This document shows positions 1-11,769 of a stretch of DNA of 64,000 bases, piece after piece. Source of the DNA: Mycobacterium sp. 236(2023). Lineage in GTDB: Bacteria > Actinomycetota > Actinomycetes > Mycobacteriales > Mycobacteriaceae. The DNA lies in NCBI RefSeq assembly GCF_029623955.1, contig NZ_JARSBP010000002.1, forward strand, positions 868,001-932,000, in the 5' to 3' direction. The position numbers were made by a program, and so were the translations under genes. The notes below the pieces were generated by a model, which saw only the letters and a program-made list of their open reading frames with translations, was not told the DNA's origin and did not search any database. Numbering within the stretch: the stretch's first letter is position 1; each line of letters starts with the position of its first letter.

Positions 1-969
1 CAACTGCTTGCCGCGCAGCTCATTTGGACGCTGTCACGGTCGGGAATCAACGGACCCTACGTCATCAACGCCGACGGTACGTCCCTCGACGACCGGTTCG
101 CCGAAGGCTGGGACACCGGTGACGTGGCCGCGACGGACCCCGGCGCGCTCGACGGCGCCGCCGCAGGCCTGCACGCCTTGGTCGGAGGCTCGCTGGTGCG
201 GCTGGATGGCCAGCGCGCGCCGAAGGTTGCCGGCCCGTTCGGGCAGATGCCCGGGCAGATCGCGGCGGCGTTGTCGCGATCGGGTCAGGACGTCGCATCC
301 ATCGTCATCCTGCGGCCCGGCGCCCCGGACATGGCGGCATCGCTCTGGGTTGGGCCGTTGGGGGGCAACGCTTCTCAAGCTTTGGACGCCCGCAGTCTGA
401 GCCGGCCCAGCTGGTCACTCGACGATGCGGTGTGGGTCGTCATCGACGGCAACACCGTGGTGCGTGTCATCCAGGACGCGTCCGGTGCGCCTGCGCGCAT
501 CCCCGTCGATGCCACCGCGGTGTTGACGCGCTATCCGGGTGGCATCGCCGAATTGCAGCTGTCCCGCGACGGGACGCGAGCGGCAATGGTGATCGACGGC
601 AAGGTCATCCTCGCGGGCGTCGAGCAGACGCCCAACGGCGGCTTCGCCCTGACATATCCGCGCCGACTCGGCTACGGGCTCGGTGACACCGCCGTGTCGC
701 TGTCGTGGCGCACCGGCGACGACATCGTCGTCACGCGAACGGAGGCGCAGAGTCCCGTGTCGTACGTCAACCTCGACGGGGTCAACTCCGACGGACCCAG
801 CCGGAACCTGCTCATGCCCGTCGAGACGGTCGCCGCCAACCCGTCGGCGGTGTACGTCTCCGACGGACGGGGCGTGCTGCAACTGTCCGGCTCGGCAGCA
901 GAAGACCCGGGATGGGTCGAGGTGCGTCCGCTGATGGCTTCCGGCGCCGTGCCGGTACTCCCGGGCTGA
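1..969 (+). CDS. lpqB: Lipoprotein LpqB, C-terminal part (5' end outside window)
   Basis: The open frame enters from the left edge with no start and runs about 322 codons to TGA at 967-969. The visible part is the beta-propeller-like C-terminal region typical of LpqB, rich in short strands with repeated turn residues. In mycobacteria LpqB is a cell-envelope lipoprotein that works with the MtrA-MtrB two-component system; its lipobox and GerMN domain would lie upstream of the window. The call rests on overall resemblance plus position: LpqB sits upstream of the comFC-like, hpf and secA1 genes in mycobacteria, as here. Nothing suggests disruption. Confidence 0.85.
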   Translation, partial: QLLAAQLIWTLSRSGINGPYVINADGTSLDDRFAEGWDTGDVAATDPGALDGAAAGLHALVGGSLVRLDGQRAPKVAGPFGQMPGQIAAALSRSGQDVASIVILRPGAPDMAASLWVGPLGGNASQALDARSLSRPSWSLDDAVWVVIDGNTVVRVIQDASGAPARIPVDATAVLTRYPGGIAELQLSRDGTRAAMVIDGKVILAGVEQTPNGGFALTYPRRLGYGLGDTAVSLSWRTGDDIVVTRTEAQSPVSYVNLDGVNSDGPSRNLLMPVETVAANPSAVYVSDGRGVLQLSGSAAEDPGWVEVRPLMASGAVPVLPG

Positions 970-1027
970 CACTGAATGTGCTGCCGGAACAGCCCTCCGG
1001 CAGAGGCTCGACGGAGAGGTGTTCGGC

Positions 1028-1432
1028 ATGGTGATGGTTCCCAGGAAGACGGTGCTCGCCGGAGCGGGGGTCGGCTTGGCGGCGGCTGCGGTCGCGGCGT
1101 GTTCGCGTGGTTCGGAGTCTTCATCGGACTCTGGTTCGTCGGCGGCGCCGGCGGGGGAGGCGTTGGCGTCGACGACCGACGTCCCCGTCGGGTCGGGCGT
1201 CATCGTCGGCGAGGTGGTGCTGACGCAACCGGCCGCCGGCGACTTCAAAGGCTTCTCGGCGGTGTGCACGCACACCGGCTGCCTGCTCAACGAGGTTGCC
1301 GACGGGACGATCAACTGCCCGTGCCACGGCAGCAAGTTCAGTCTCGACGGCGCGGTGGTCAACGGCCCGGCGAAGAAGCCGTTGGAGCCGGTGGCGATCA
1401 GCGTGCAGGGAGGTTCGATCGTCGCGGAGTAG
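1028..1432 (+). CDS. Rieske [2Fe-2S] domain exported lipoprotein
   Basis: This 134-residue protein has an N-terminal Lys/Arg, a hydrophobic Ala/Val stretch and a VAAC lipobox-like site around residue 25, followed by a Ser-rich linker. The rest is a single Rieske fold with the two cluster-binding boxes CTHTGC and CPCHGS, so both Cys and both His ligands are present. It should be a membrane-anchored extracytoplasmic electron carrier or a sensor of unknown partner. GGAGAGG at 1013-1019 lies 8 nt before ATG 1028, which I prefer over GTG 1019 and ATG 1034. It stands 58 bp after lpqB. No oxygenase or cytochrome subunit is next to it. Confidence 0.85.
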   Translation: MVMVPRKTVLAGAGVGLAAAAVAACSRGSESSSDSGSSAAPAGEALASTTDVPVGSGVIVGEVVLTQPAAGDFKGFSAVCTHTGCLLNEVADGTINCPCHGSKFSLDGAVVNGPAKKPLEPVAISVQGGSIVAE

Positions 1433-1548
1433 GGAGTCGCGCTCGCCGAGCGTGCGGTGAGGGCGGCCATTCGCGCTTTTCCGCGCCGTGAGCGCACGTT
1501 CGACGCGCGACTGCCTGTCGTGTCGGTGGCTCTCGGCACACTCCTGCC

Positions 1549-2448
1549 ATGGGGGAACCGTTCATCGGCAGCGAAGCGCTCCGCGAAGGCAGGCTGTCAC
1601 GGCATGCGTTGAGGACGCGGTTCGTCGCGATCTATCCCGACGTCTACCTGTCTGCGGGAACCGAGCCGACTGCCGTCTCGAAAGCCGAAGCCGCGTGGTT
1701 GTGGACGAGACGCGACGGTATCGTCGCCGGCCGTTCGGCTGCGGCGCTTCACAGATCCCGGTGGGTCAGCGCAGGCCCGCCTGCTGAAGTGTTGTGGGAC
1801 AACCGAAGAGCGCCCCGCGGCATGCATGTGTGGTCCGATTGGGTGGCTGACGACGAGGTGCAGACGCTGCGCGGGATCCGCGTCACGACGCCGGAACGGA
1901 CCGCCCTCGACATTGCCTGCCGCTATCCGACGAAGCCGGCGGTCGCCGCGATCGACGCGCTCGCCCGCGCGACCCGGATGAAGATCGCCGACGTCGAATT
2001 GCTCGCCGATCGGCACAAAGGCCGGCGCGGGATCCGGCAGGCCCGCAGAACCCTGAATCTCGTCGACCCCGGCGCGGAGTCGCCTCAGGAGACCTATCTG
2101 CGGCTGTCAGTCATCAGCCATGGCTTCCCGCCACCGCAGACCCAGATCCCGGTGTACGACGACCACGGTGGCTTGGTCGCCGAGCTCGATATGGGTTGGG
2201 ACGCCATGATGATCGCCCTCGATTACGAGGGTGACCATCACCGCCAGACACGGGAGGCCTTCAACAAAGGCATCCGGCGGCATGACGCGGTGACCCAGCT
2301 CGGTTGGACGGACATTCGAGTGACCGCCAGTGACACCGAGGGAGGGATCATCGCGACGCTCGCGGCGGTGTGGCGTCAGCGACTGTGCGCTCTGGGCGAG
2401 GATCCGGCCGTTTTGCCGCCCTGGACGCACGTTCGGCGTGCGAGCTGA
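1549..2448 (+). CDS. Nuclease-fold protein with N-terminal AbiEi-like winged helix (DUF559-like)
   Basis: This 299-residue protein belongs to a paralogous family common in mycobacteria. The first ~60 residues resemble the winged-helix start of AbiEi-type antitoxins. The last ~120 carry a Vsr/DUF559-like restriction-endonuclease fold, seen in the SPQETYLR stretch and the acidic LDYEGDHHR segment. The substrate and activity are unknown. There is no partner toxin gene beside it, so I do not call it part of a toxin-antitoxin pair. CACACT at 1537-1542 stands 6 nt before ATG 1549, consistent with a leaderless transcript. Confidence 0.7.
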   Translation: MGEPFIGSEALREGRLSRHALRTRFVAIYPDVYLSAGTEPTAVSKAEAAWLWTRRDGIVAGRSAAALHRSRWVSAGPPAEVLWDNRRAPRGMHVWSDWVADDEVQTLRGIRVTTPERTALDIACRYPTKPAVAAIDALARATRMKIADVELLADRHKGRRGIRQARRTLNLVDPGAESPQETYLRLSVISHGFPPPQTQIPVYDDHGGLVAELDMGWDAMMIALDYEGDHHRQTREAFNKGIRRHDAVTQLGWTDIRVTASDTEGGIIATLAAVWRQRLCALGEDPAVLPPWTHVRRAS

Positions 2449-2455
2449 GGAACCC

Positions 2456-3079
2456 GTGCTTGATCTCGTTCTTCCTCTGCAGTGCGGCGGGTGCGACGCC
2501 GCCGCGACCGCCTGGTGCTCCGACTGCGCCAAAGACCTACTCGTGAAGAAAGACGAACCCCACCTGGTGACGCCCCGGCTCGATCCCGGCGTGCCCGTCC
2601 TGTCGCTCGGGCGCTACGCCGGCCCGCGCCGCCAGGCGATCATCGCCCTCAAAGAGCACGGCCGCTCCGACCTGCAGCACCCCCTCGCCGAAGCCCTCCA
2701 CCACGCGATCGACAACCTGCTCGACTGGGGCGTCCTGGCCACACCGCTCGCGCTTGTGCCTGCTCCGACAAGGCGGTCGGCAGCCCGCCGCCGCGGCGGC
2801 GACCCCGTCACCCGCATCGCCCGACTGGCCGCCCAACCGCAGATGGAAGTCGCGCCCGTCCTGCGCTACAAAGCGTTCACCCGGGACTCCGTCGGCCTCT
2901 CCAGCGCCAATCGCCAGCGCAACGTCGCAGGTCGCGTGCGCCTCGCCCGGCCCGTTACCGGCCAGGTCGTCCTCGTCGACGACGTCGTGACCACCGGCGC
3001 CACCGCCACCGAGTCCGTCCGCGTCCTGCAAACCGCGGGGGCTGACGTCGTCGCTGTGCTGACGTTGGCGAACGCCTGA
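2456..3079 (+). CDS. ComFC-like phosphoribosyltransferase-family protein
   Basis: This 207-residue protein has an N-terminal zinc-ribbon-like pair of CxxC motifs (CGGC and CSDC, residues ~8-25) and a C-terminal type I PRTase signature, LVDDVVTTGATA, which binds the PRPP ribose-phosphate. That matches the ComF/GntX family, linked elsewhere to DNA uptake or purine salvage; its role in mycobacteria is not settled. GTG 2456 is preceded by TGAGGA, overlaps no upstream gene, and gives a length close to the M. tuberculosis homologue. Upstream in-frame codons back to 2330 lie inside the previous gene and look non-coding. Confidence 0.82.
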   Translation: MLDLVLPLQCGGCDAAATAWCSDCAKDLLVKKDEPHLVTPRLDPGVPVLSLGRYAGPRRQAIIALKEHGRSDLQHPLAEALHHAIDNLLDWGVLATPLALVPAPTRRSAARRRGGDPVTRIARLAAQPQMEVAPVLRYKAFTRDSVGLSSANRQRNVAGRVRLARPVTGQVVLVDDVVTTGATATESVRVLQTAGADVVAVLTLANA

Positions 3080-3244
3080 TCGCCTGAAGACGATTACCCC
3101 GAGATCAATCGCGCATGAAGAACTGAAAACAGGTCGGCTGAATTTATGGCATGGCAGGTGAACAACGACTACCGTCGGCACCAATCGTCCGTGAACAAAT
3201 CACGGCGGCGCTCAGGATGAGGGCGCCGATATCGCGTCAGCGGT

Positions 3245-3255
3245 AGGAGGTGATC
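3245..3255 (+). promoter_or_regulatory. Perfect anti-SD complement without an obvious start codon
   Basis: AGGAGGTGATC is an 11-nt perfect complement of the 3' end of 16S rRNA. No ATG or GTG lies at the usual distance behind it; the nearest candidates are TTG 3266 and ATG 3293, which open a frame ending at 3406, inside hpf. The rest of the 3080-3366 gap shows nothing else I can name. Confidence 0.35.
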
Positions 3256-3366
3256 AGTCGACACCTTGCTCCGGCGAGCGGCGCGATCACATATGCCTCG
3301 TCGGCGCGATGTCTTCCCGGCCGGCACGCGACAGCGTGCGAACGCGAGAGAATCGAGTTGCCAAGT

Positions 3367-4050
3367 ATGTCAAGTCATTCCGTCAGGTCCGACAGCACGA
3401 TGGTGATTGACCCGGAGAGCACGAACGAGTCAACCGACCTCCCGAACGCCGAAGTTGTGGTCAAGGGCCGCAACGTCGAAGTCCCCGATCATTTCCGCGT
3501 CTACGTCGCCGAAAAGCTGTCACGTCTGGAACGATTCGACCGCACCATCTACCTCTTCGACGTCGAACTCGACCACGAGAAGAACCGCCGTCAACGCAAG
3601 AACTGTCAGCACGTCGAGATCACCGCGAAGGGCCGCGGGCCCGTCGTCCGCGGTGAGGCGTGCGCCGACAGTTTCTACGCCGCCTTCGAATCCGCGGTGA
3701 GCAAACTCGAAGCCAGGCTCCGCAAGAGCAAGGACCGCCGCAAGATCCACTACGGAGACAAGACACCGGTGTCGTTGCACGAAGCGACGGCCCTCGACCG
3801 GCTCGACGCCGCGTTCGCCCGGGTGGCCGCCGACGCTGCCCCGGCAGAGGCGCCCACCGACGACCACGAGCCGGGCCGCATCGTGCGCACCAAGGAGCAC
3901 AGCGCCGTCCCGATGACCGTCGACGACGCCCTCTACGAGATGGAGCTCGTGGGCCACGACTTCTTCCTGTTCCACGACAAGGAGAGCGACCGGCCGTGTG
4001 TGGTCTACCGGCGACACGCCTACGACTACGGGCTGATCAAACTCGCCTGA
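3367..4050 (+). CDS. hpf: Long-form ribosome hibernation-promoting factor
   Basis: This protein of about 227 residues has an S30AE/HPF N-terminal domain (from VVVKGRNVEVPDHFRVYV, about residue 27, to about 130), a variable linker, and the HPF C-terminal dimerisation domain near the end (TVDDALYEMELVGHDFFLF ... YDYGLI). Long HPF binds the 30S decoding region and dimerises or stabilises idle ribosomes in stationary phase. ATG 3367 is chosen because it yields a normal family length; the in-frame codons back to 3250 read as non-coding, and ATG 3400 is an alternative. The SD is weak. It precedes secA1, as in other mycobacteria. Confidence 0.88.
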   Translation: MSSHSVRSDSTMVIDPESTNESTDLPNAEVVVKGRNVEVPDHFRVYVAEKLSRLERFDRTIYLFDVELDHEKNRRQRKNCQHVEITAKGRGPVVRGEACADSFYAAFESAVSKLEARLRKSKDRRKIHYGDKTPVSLHEATALDRLDAAFARVAADAAPAEAPTDDHEPGRIVRTKEHSAVPMTVDDALYEMELVGHDFFLFHDKESDRPCVVYRRHAYDYGLIKLA

Positions 4051-4069
4051 GACGGCCTGAGCACGCGAC

Positions 4070-4097
4070 ATCCCCCGGGGGCATCCCGGGGGATTTT
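4070..4097 (+). terminator. Intrinsic terminator after hpf
   Basis: Arms ATCCCCCGGG (4070-4079) and CCCGGGGGAT (4085-4094) form a 10-bp stem with a 5-nt loop, running into TTTT. It lies 20 bp after the hpf stop and separates hpf from secA1. Confidence 0.85.
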
Positions 4098-4206
4098 GCG
4101 TTGTAGACGCGGCATGTAACCAGCGATTTCGGTACGTCGCCTACGATGGGCTCCGTCTGTCGTGATGCCGAATCCGACAGGAACAGACGAGGGAAAAAGG
4201 TTTACC

Positions 4207-7008
<2,802 letters not shown>

Positions 7009-7539
7009 TCACCCGATCTGCAGCGCGACGAGCCGCCAGCTGTCCCGGTAGCGTTCGATGCGCCCGGCGACCGCATGGACGCGGCCGCTTCGGGTGAAGG
7101 ACGCGAACACCTCCGCGGCGGTCACCTCGTCTGCCACATCGACAGCGTGGACCGAGCGGACGCGCACCCGGCGCAGCGCCGCGCTGCCGGTGCGTGGAGC
7201 GCACGACCGGGCGATGACGCAGTCGATGAGGAACGGGGTCATCAGCGGACGCAACTGCGAGATCGGCCTGCGCCGATCGATCACCTCGATGACCCTGCGC
7301 AGCGCAGACTCGGCGAACACGACCGCAGACTGCGGCGGCGGAATCTCCTGGACGGCCGGCCGTGGGGCGCGCAGCGTGTGCGGTGACGGCCGGTGCAGCG
7401 CAGCACCGGACGGCGTCGGGCACGGCCGCGGAGTGAACGGATGAGGGGCCGGTTCGTAATCGATGATCGGCGAGGTCGTCCAGGCCGCAGGGGGCAACAC
7501 GGCCGACGGCACATCCGACGGAACGGGGGAAGAGGACAT
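7009..7539 (-). CDS. Rv3235-family (DUF6459) small protein
   Basis: This 176-residue protein has a long Pro/Ala-rich N-terminal half and a conserved C-terminal domain of about 90 residues (ALRRVIEVIDRRRPISQLRPL ... SWRLVALQIG). The C-terminal domain is shared by a family found beside secA in actinobacteria; the function is unknown. The start ATG at 7539 has GGAG about 8 nt upstream on the minus strand. The stop at 7009-7011 touches the secA1 stop with no gap, so both transcripts must terminate inside the other gene or read through. Confidence 0.8.
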   Translation of the reverse strand: MSSSPVPSDVPSAVLPPAAWTTSPIIDYEPAPHPFTPRPCPTPSGAALHRPSPHTLRAPRPAVQEIPPPQSAVVFAESALRRVIEVIDRRRPISQLRPLMTPFLIDCVIARSCAPRTGSAALRRVRVRSVHAVDVADEVTAAEVFASFTRSGRVHAVAGRIERYRDSWRLVALQIG

Positions 7540-7707
7540 GGTTGATCTCCAGCGTTTGACGGGCCGCTGCTGGAGAGTCGCAGACCGCTCAATGATCGCA
7601 CGCATGTCAGACACCGGAGAGCACCCGTTCTGCGGGAGCTCAGAAACAACGGATAACGTGTCAGGGTCTGACTCTTTGACGAAAGATCGAGGGGGGTTGC
7701 GCCGCAC

Positions 7708-9117
7708 ATGGTGAACAGATTGTCGGCGGCCGACTCGTCCTTCTTCCGGCTGGAGAACTCTTCGACGCCGATGTACGTCGGGTCCCTGCAGATCCTGCGG
7801 AAACCGCGCAACGGGCTGAGCTACGAGACGCTGCTGGCGACCGTCGAGCGGCGCCTGCCGCAGATCCCGCGGTACCGGCAGAAGGTCCGCGAGGTCACGC
7901 TCGGGCTTGCCCGTCCCGTGTGGGTGGACGACGGCGACTTCGACATCACCTATCACGTCCGGCGTTCGGCACTGCCGTCCCCGGGCACCGACGCGCAACT
8001 GCACGATCTCGTCGCGCGCCTGGGCTCCCGGCCCCTCGACAAGTCACGCCCCCTGTGGGAGATGACCCTCGTCGAAGGTCTGGCCAAGAACCGCGTCGCG
8101 ATCTACACGAAGACGCACCAGGCGCTCGTCAACGGCATGACGGCGCTGGAGATCGGTCACGTCATCGCCGACCGCACCCAGAAGCCGCCCGAATTCGGGG
8201 AGGACATCTGGATCCCCGGTCGCGAACCCAGCGACCGTCAGCTGCTGATCGGCGCGCTCGGTGAGTGGGTCATGCGGCCGACCGCGCAAGCCGCCGCCGT
8301 GCGCAACGCGATCACCGAAACTGTTTCCAGCACAGCCCAAATCGTCGACCTCGGCCGCCGCATCGCCGACGTCGCGCGGACCGTCGCCCGGGGCACCGCG
8401 CCGAGCAGCCCGCTGAACACCACCGTGTCGCGGAACCGGCGGTTCTCGGTCGCGTCGGGCAGTCTCGAAGAGTTCCGGATCGTGCGTGCCCGCTACGACT
8501 GCGACGTCAACGACGTCGTGCTGGCGATGGTGGCCGGGGCGCTGCGTAACTGGTTGCTGTCCCGGGGCGAACCCGTCACCGCGACGACGACCGTGCGGGC
8601 GATGGCGCCGATGTCGGTCTATCCCGACGCCGAGATCGATTCGTCGAGCCCCGGCCAGGCCATCAGTGAAGTGGCGCCGTTCCTGGTCGATCTTCCGGTG
8701 GGCGAGGCCAACGCCGTCGTGCGCCTGTCGCAGATCTCGCACGCCACCGAATCGCACCCCACCGCGGCCAGTCTCGTTGACGCCCGCACCATCGTCACGC
8801 TGTCGGGCTTCGCGCCACCGACGTTGCACGCCATGGGAATTCGTGTCGCCACGAGCTTCTCGGCACGTCAGTTCAACCTGCTCGTCACGAATGTGCCGGG
8901 CGCGCAGAGCCAGATGTACATCGCGGGCACCAAACTGCTGGAGACCTACGCGGTGCCGCCACTGCTGCACAACCAGACGCTCGCCATCGGCGTCACCTCC
9001 TACAACGGCATGCTCTATTTCGGGATCAACGCCGACCGCGACGCGATGAGCGACGTCGAAGTGCTGCCCAGCCTGCTGCGCGAAGCCCTCGATGAACTGG
9101 TGGAAGCCGCAAAGTGA
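7708..9117 (+). CDS. WS/DGAT-family acyltransferase homologue with altered active-site motif
   Basis: The 469 residues match the wax ester synthase/acyl-CoA:diacylglycerol acyltransferase family (N-terminal RLSAADSSFFRLENSSTPMY; C-terminal NVPGAQSQMYIAGTKL). Members make triacylglycerol or wax esters. The usual HHxxxDG catalytic motif reads HQALVNG at residues 137-143: the second His is Gln and the Asp is Asn, read directly as cac cag gcg ctc gtc aac ggc. Activity is therefore doubtful. It sits where M. tuberculosis has the tgs3 region. ATG 7708 follows a G-rich SD (GGGGGG, ~7690-7696). Confidence 0.88.
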   Translation: MVNRLSAADSSFFRLENSSTPMYVGSLQILRKPRNGLSYETLLATVERRLPQIPRYRQKVREVTLGLARPVWVDDGDFDITYHVRRSALPSPGTDAQLHDLVARLGSRPLDKSRPLWEMTLVEGLAKNRVAIYTKTHQALVNGMTALEIGHVIADRTQKPPEFGEDIWIPGREPSDRQLLIGALGEWVMRPTAQAAAVRNAITETVSSTAQIVDLGRRIADVARTVARGTAPSSPLNTTVSRNRRFSVASGSLEEFRIVRARYDCDVNDVVLAMVAGALRNWLLSRGEPVTATTTVRAMAPMSVYPDAEIDSSSPGQAISEVAPFLVDLPVGEANAVVRLSQISHATESHPTAASLVDARTIVTLSGFAPPTLHAMGIRVATSFSARQFNLLVTNVPGAQSQMYIAGTKLLETYAVPPLLHNQTLAIGVTSYNGMLYFGINADRDAMSDVEVLPSLLREALDELVEAAK

Positions 9118-9175
9118 CCTCTTCGTAGCCCTTTGGGATTTGACGAGGGCACGCCGCAGGGGTCGAATGATGTGA

Positions 9176-10903
9176 ATGTCGACATCTGAGGACGAAGTCA
9201 CCGCAGTCCCCGCGAGTGACGCCGTCGAACCTGCCACCCATCCAGTGCTCGACGTTCCCGTCGTCGAAGAAGAAATCACCAGATCGCGTGGCATCGACTG
9301 GGTGGTGTTCGGTGTCACCGCGGCCATCGCCTGCGCGTTCCTGGTGTGGGGCTTCCTGAGCACCGAGTCGCTCGCGAACGCCTCCAGCACCGCGCTGACC
9401 TGGGTGATGGACAACACCGGTTGGCTGTTCGCGCTCACCAGCACCGGTTTCGTGGTGTTCGTGCTGTATCTCGCGCTGGGCCGTTACGGCACCATTCCGC
9501 TCGGCCGCGACGACGAGGAGCCGGAGTTCAACGGCGTGTCCTGGGTCGCGATGATGTTCAGCGCAGGCATGGGCATCGGCCTGATGTTCTTCGGTGTCGC
9601 CGAACCGCTCTCGCATTTCGCCACACCGCCGCCGGGCACCGGCGCCGAGGGCAACCCCGAGGCGGTCCAGAACGCGATGGCCACCACGCTGTTCCACTGG
9701 ACCCTGCACCCGTGGGCCATCTACGCCGTCGTCGGCCTGGCGATCGCCTACGGCGTGTACCGCAAGGGCCGTCTGCAACTGATCAGCGCCGCGTTCGAGC
9801 CGCTGCTCGGGTCTCGGGCGAACGGGGCGTGGGGCAAGGTCATCGACATGCTGGCGATCTTCGCCACGCTGTTCGGGTCGGCTGCCTCGCTCGGGCTCGG
9901 CGCGCTGCAGATCCGCAGTGGCCTGCAGATCGTCGCCGGCATCGGCGAGACCGGCAATGCGATCCTCGTCGTCATCATCTCGGTGCTGACCGTGTGCTTC
10001 GTGTTGTCGGCGGTGTCGGGCATCGCTCGCGGCATCCAGTGGTTGTCGAACATCAACATGGTGCTGGCGCTGGCGCTCGCGCTGTTCGTCTTCGTCGTCG
10101 GGCCGACGGTCTTCATCCTCAACCTGCTGCCGACATCACTGGGCAGCTACTTCGCCGACCTGAACATGATGTCGGCGCGCACCGGAGCCGAAGGCGCCGA
10201 CGTCAATGCCTGGCTGCAGTCCTGGACGATCTTCTACTGGGCGTGGTGGGTGTCGTGGACGCCGTTCGTCGGCATGTTCATCGCCCGCATCTCGCGGGGC
10301 CGCACCATCCGGCAGTTCGTCGGCGGCGTGCTGTTGGTCCCAAGCGTCGTGTCGCTGATCTGGTTCGCCATCTTCGGCGGAGCCGCAATCAACGTGCAGC
10401 AGAACGGAACCGACCTCGCCGGCGAAGGTGGTGTGGAGGCGCAGCTGTTCACCCTGCTCGATCAGTATCCGATCGCGACCATCGCCAGCGTCGTCGTGAT
10501 GGTGCTCGTCGCGATCTTCTTCGTCTCGGGCGCCGACGCCGCGTCGATCGTGATGGGCTCGCTGTCGCAGAAGGGCACCATCCACCCCAGCCGGAGCACC
10601 GTGGTGTTCTGGGGTGTCGCCACCGGCGCGGTGGCCGCGGTGATGCTCCTCGTCGGCGGTGAGGACGCGCTGACCGGGCTGCAGACCATCACGATCATCG
10701 CAGCGCTGCCGTTCCTTCTCGTGATGGTCGGGCTCGCAGTCTCTTTGGTGAAGGACCTGCGGCACGACCCGAAGGTGGTGCGACGCGAGTACGCCGCCGA
10801 GGTCGTCAACACAGCGGTGATCTCGGGCGTCACCCAGCACGGCGACGACTTCATCATCTCGATCGAGAAGGACCCCAACAGCGACGCCGGCAAGGCGAAC
10901 TAG
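9176..10903 (+). CDS. BCCT-family betaine/choline transporter
   Basis: The 575-residue protein has about 12 hydrophobic helices after a ~40-residue acidic cytosolic tail. It carries the BCCT hallmark WAWWVSWTPFVGMFIARISRG and the glycine stretch SAGMGIGLMFFGVAEP, where sodium and substrate bind in BetP. It likely imports glycine betaine, choline or a related osmolyte in the cytoplasmic membrane; the exact substrate cannot be read from sequence. Its TAG (10901-10903) is followed with zero gap by the GTG of ppk2, so the two genes are probably co-transcribed. This transporter is not at this place in M. tuberculosis, so it is an inserted gene. Confidence 0.92.
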   Translation: MSTSEDEVTAVPASDAVEPATHPVLDVPVVEEEITRSRGIDWVVFGVTAAIACAFLVWGFLSTESLANASSTALTWVMDNTGWLFALTSTGFVVFVLYLALGRYGTIPLGRDDEEPEFNGVSWVAMMFSAGMGIGLMFFGVAEPLSHFATPPPGTGAEGNPEAVQNAMATTLFHWTLHPWAIYAVVGLAIAYGVYRKGRLQLISAAFEPLLGSRANGAWGKVIDMLAIFATLFGSAASLGLGALQIRSGLQIVAGIGETGNAILVVIISVLTVCFVLSAVSGIARGIQWLSNINMVLALALALFVFVVGPTVFILNLLPTSLGSYFADLNMMSARTGAEGADVNAWLQSWTIFYWAWWVSWTPFVGMFIARISRGRTIRQFVGGVLLVPSVVSLIWFAIFGGAAINVQQNGTDLAGEGGVEAQLFTLLDQYPIATIASVVVMVLVAIFFVSGADAASIVMGSLSQKGTIHPSRSTVVFWGVATGAVAAVMLLVGGEDALTGLQTITIIAALPFLLVMVGLAVSLVKDLRHDPKVVRREYAAEVVNTAVISGVTQHGDDFIISIEKDPNSDAGKAN

Positions 10904-11725
10904 GTGGCGAAGAAGTCCAAGAACAAGCTGTCCAACGACGTCTACGAAGCCGAATTGTTCCGCCTCCAAACGGAATTGGTGAAGCTTCAGGAGTGGGTGC
11001 GGGTCACCGGGGCACGTGTCGTCATCGTCTTCGAGGGCCGCGATGCCGCCGGTAAGGGCGGCACCATCAAGCGGATCACCGAATATCTGAGTGCGCGCGT
11101 CGCCCGGATCGCAGCACTTCCCGCACCCTCGGACCGCGAACGTGGGCAGTGGTATTTCCAGCGTTACATCGAGCATCTGCCGGCCAAGGGTGAGATCGTG
11201 CTGTTCGACCGGTCCTGGTACAACCGGGCCGGCGTGGAGAAGGTGATGGGGTTCTGCACCCCGGCCGAACATGCGTTGTTCCTGCGCCAGACACCGATTT
11301 TCGAGCAGATGCTGATCGAGGACGGCGTGATCCTGCGCAAGTACTGGTTCTCGGTGTCCGACGACGAGCAGCTGCGCCGCTTCAAGTCGAGGCTCAACGA
11401 TCCGGTGCGGCGGTGGAAGCTGTCGCCGATGGATCTGGAGTCGGTGTACCGGTGGGAAGACTATTCGCGGGCCAAGGACCAGATGATGGTCCACACCGAT
11501 ACTCCGTTGAGCCCCTGGTATGTCGTCGAATCCGATATCAAGAAGCACGCGCGGTTGAACATGATCTCGCACCTGCTGTCGACCATCGACTACTACGACG
11601 TCGACGCCCCGAAGGTGAAGCTGCCCAAGCGTCCGGTGCTCAGCGGTGACTATCAGCGGCCGCCTCGGGAATTGTCGACCTATGTGGATGATCACGTCGC
11701 CGCGTTGACGGGCGACCCCGAATAG
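10904..11725 (+). CDS. ppk2: Polyphosphate kinase 2 (class I type)
   Basis: The 273-residue protein has a Walker A GRDAAGKGG at residues 45-53, Walker B in VLFDRSWYNRAGVE, and the lid region around RWKLSPMDLESVYRW. These are the landmarks of PPK2, which transfers phosphate between polyphosphate and nucleoside diphosphates, favouring GTP/ATP synthesis. GTG 10904 is the only sensible start: it directly follows the stop of the BCCT gene and gives a basic N-terminus (MAKKSKNKL). No SD of its own is needed if translation is coupled. Homologue of Rv3232c. Confidence 0.94.
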   Translation: MAKKSKNKLSNDVYEAELFRLQTELVKLQEWVRVTGARVVIVFEGRDAAGKGGTIKRITEYLSARVARIAALPAPSDRERGQWYFQRYIEHLPAKGEIVLFDRSWYNRAGVEKVMGFCTPAEHALFLRQTPIFEQMLIEDGVILRKYWFSVSDDEQLRRFKSRLNDPVRRWKLSPMDLESVYRWEDYSRAKDQMMVHTDTPLSPWYVVESDIKKHARLNMISHLLSTIDYYDVDAPKVKLPKRPVLSGDYQRPPRELSTYVDDHVAALTGDPE

Positions 11726-11769
11726 CGCTCCTGTAGGACTGCTCCTCGTGTGCGCACTAGGCTCGCGTC

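Noticed and set aside
1549..2448. Type IV toxin-antitoxin module
   Set aside because: Only an AbiEi-like start is present, fused to a nuclease-like fold, and no AbiEii toxin neighbour exists.
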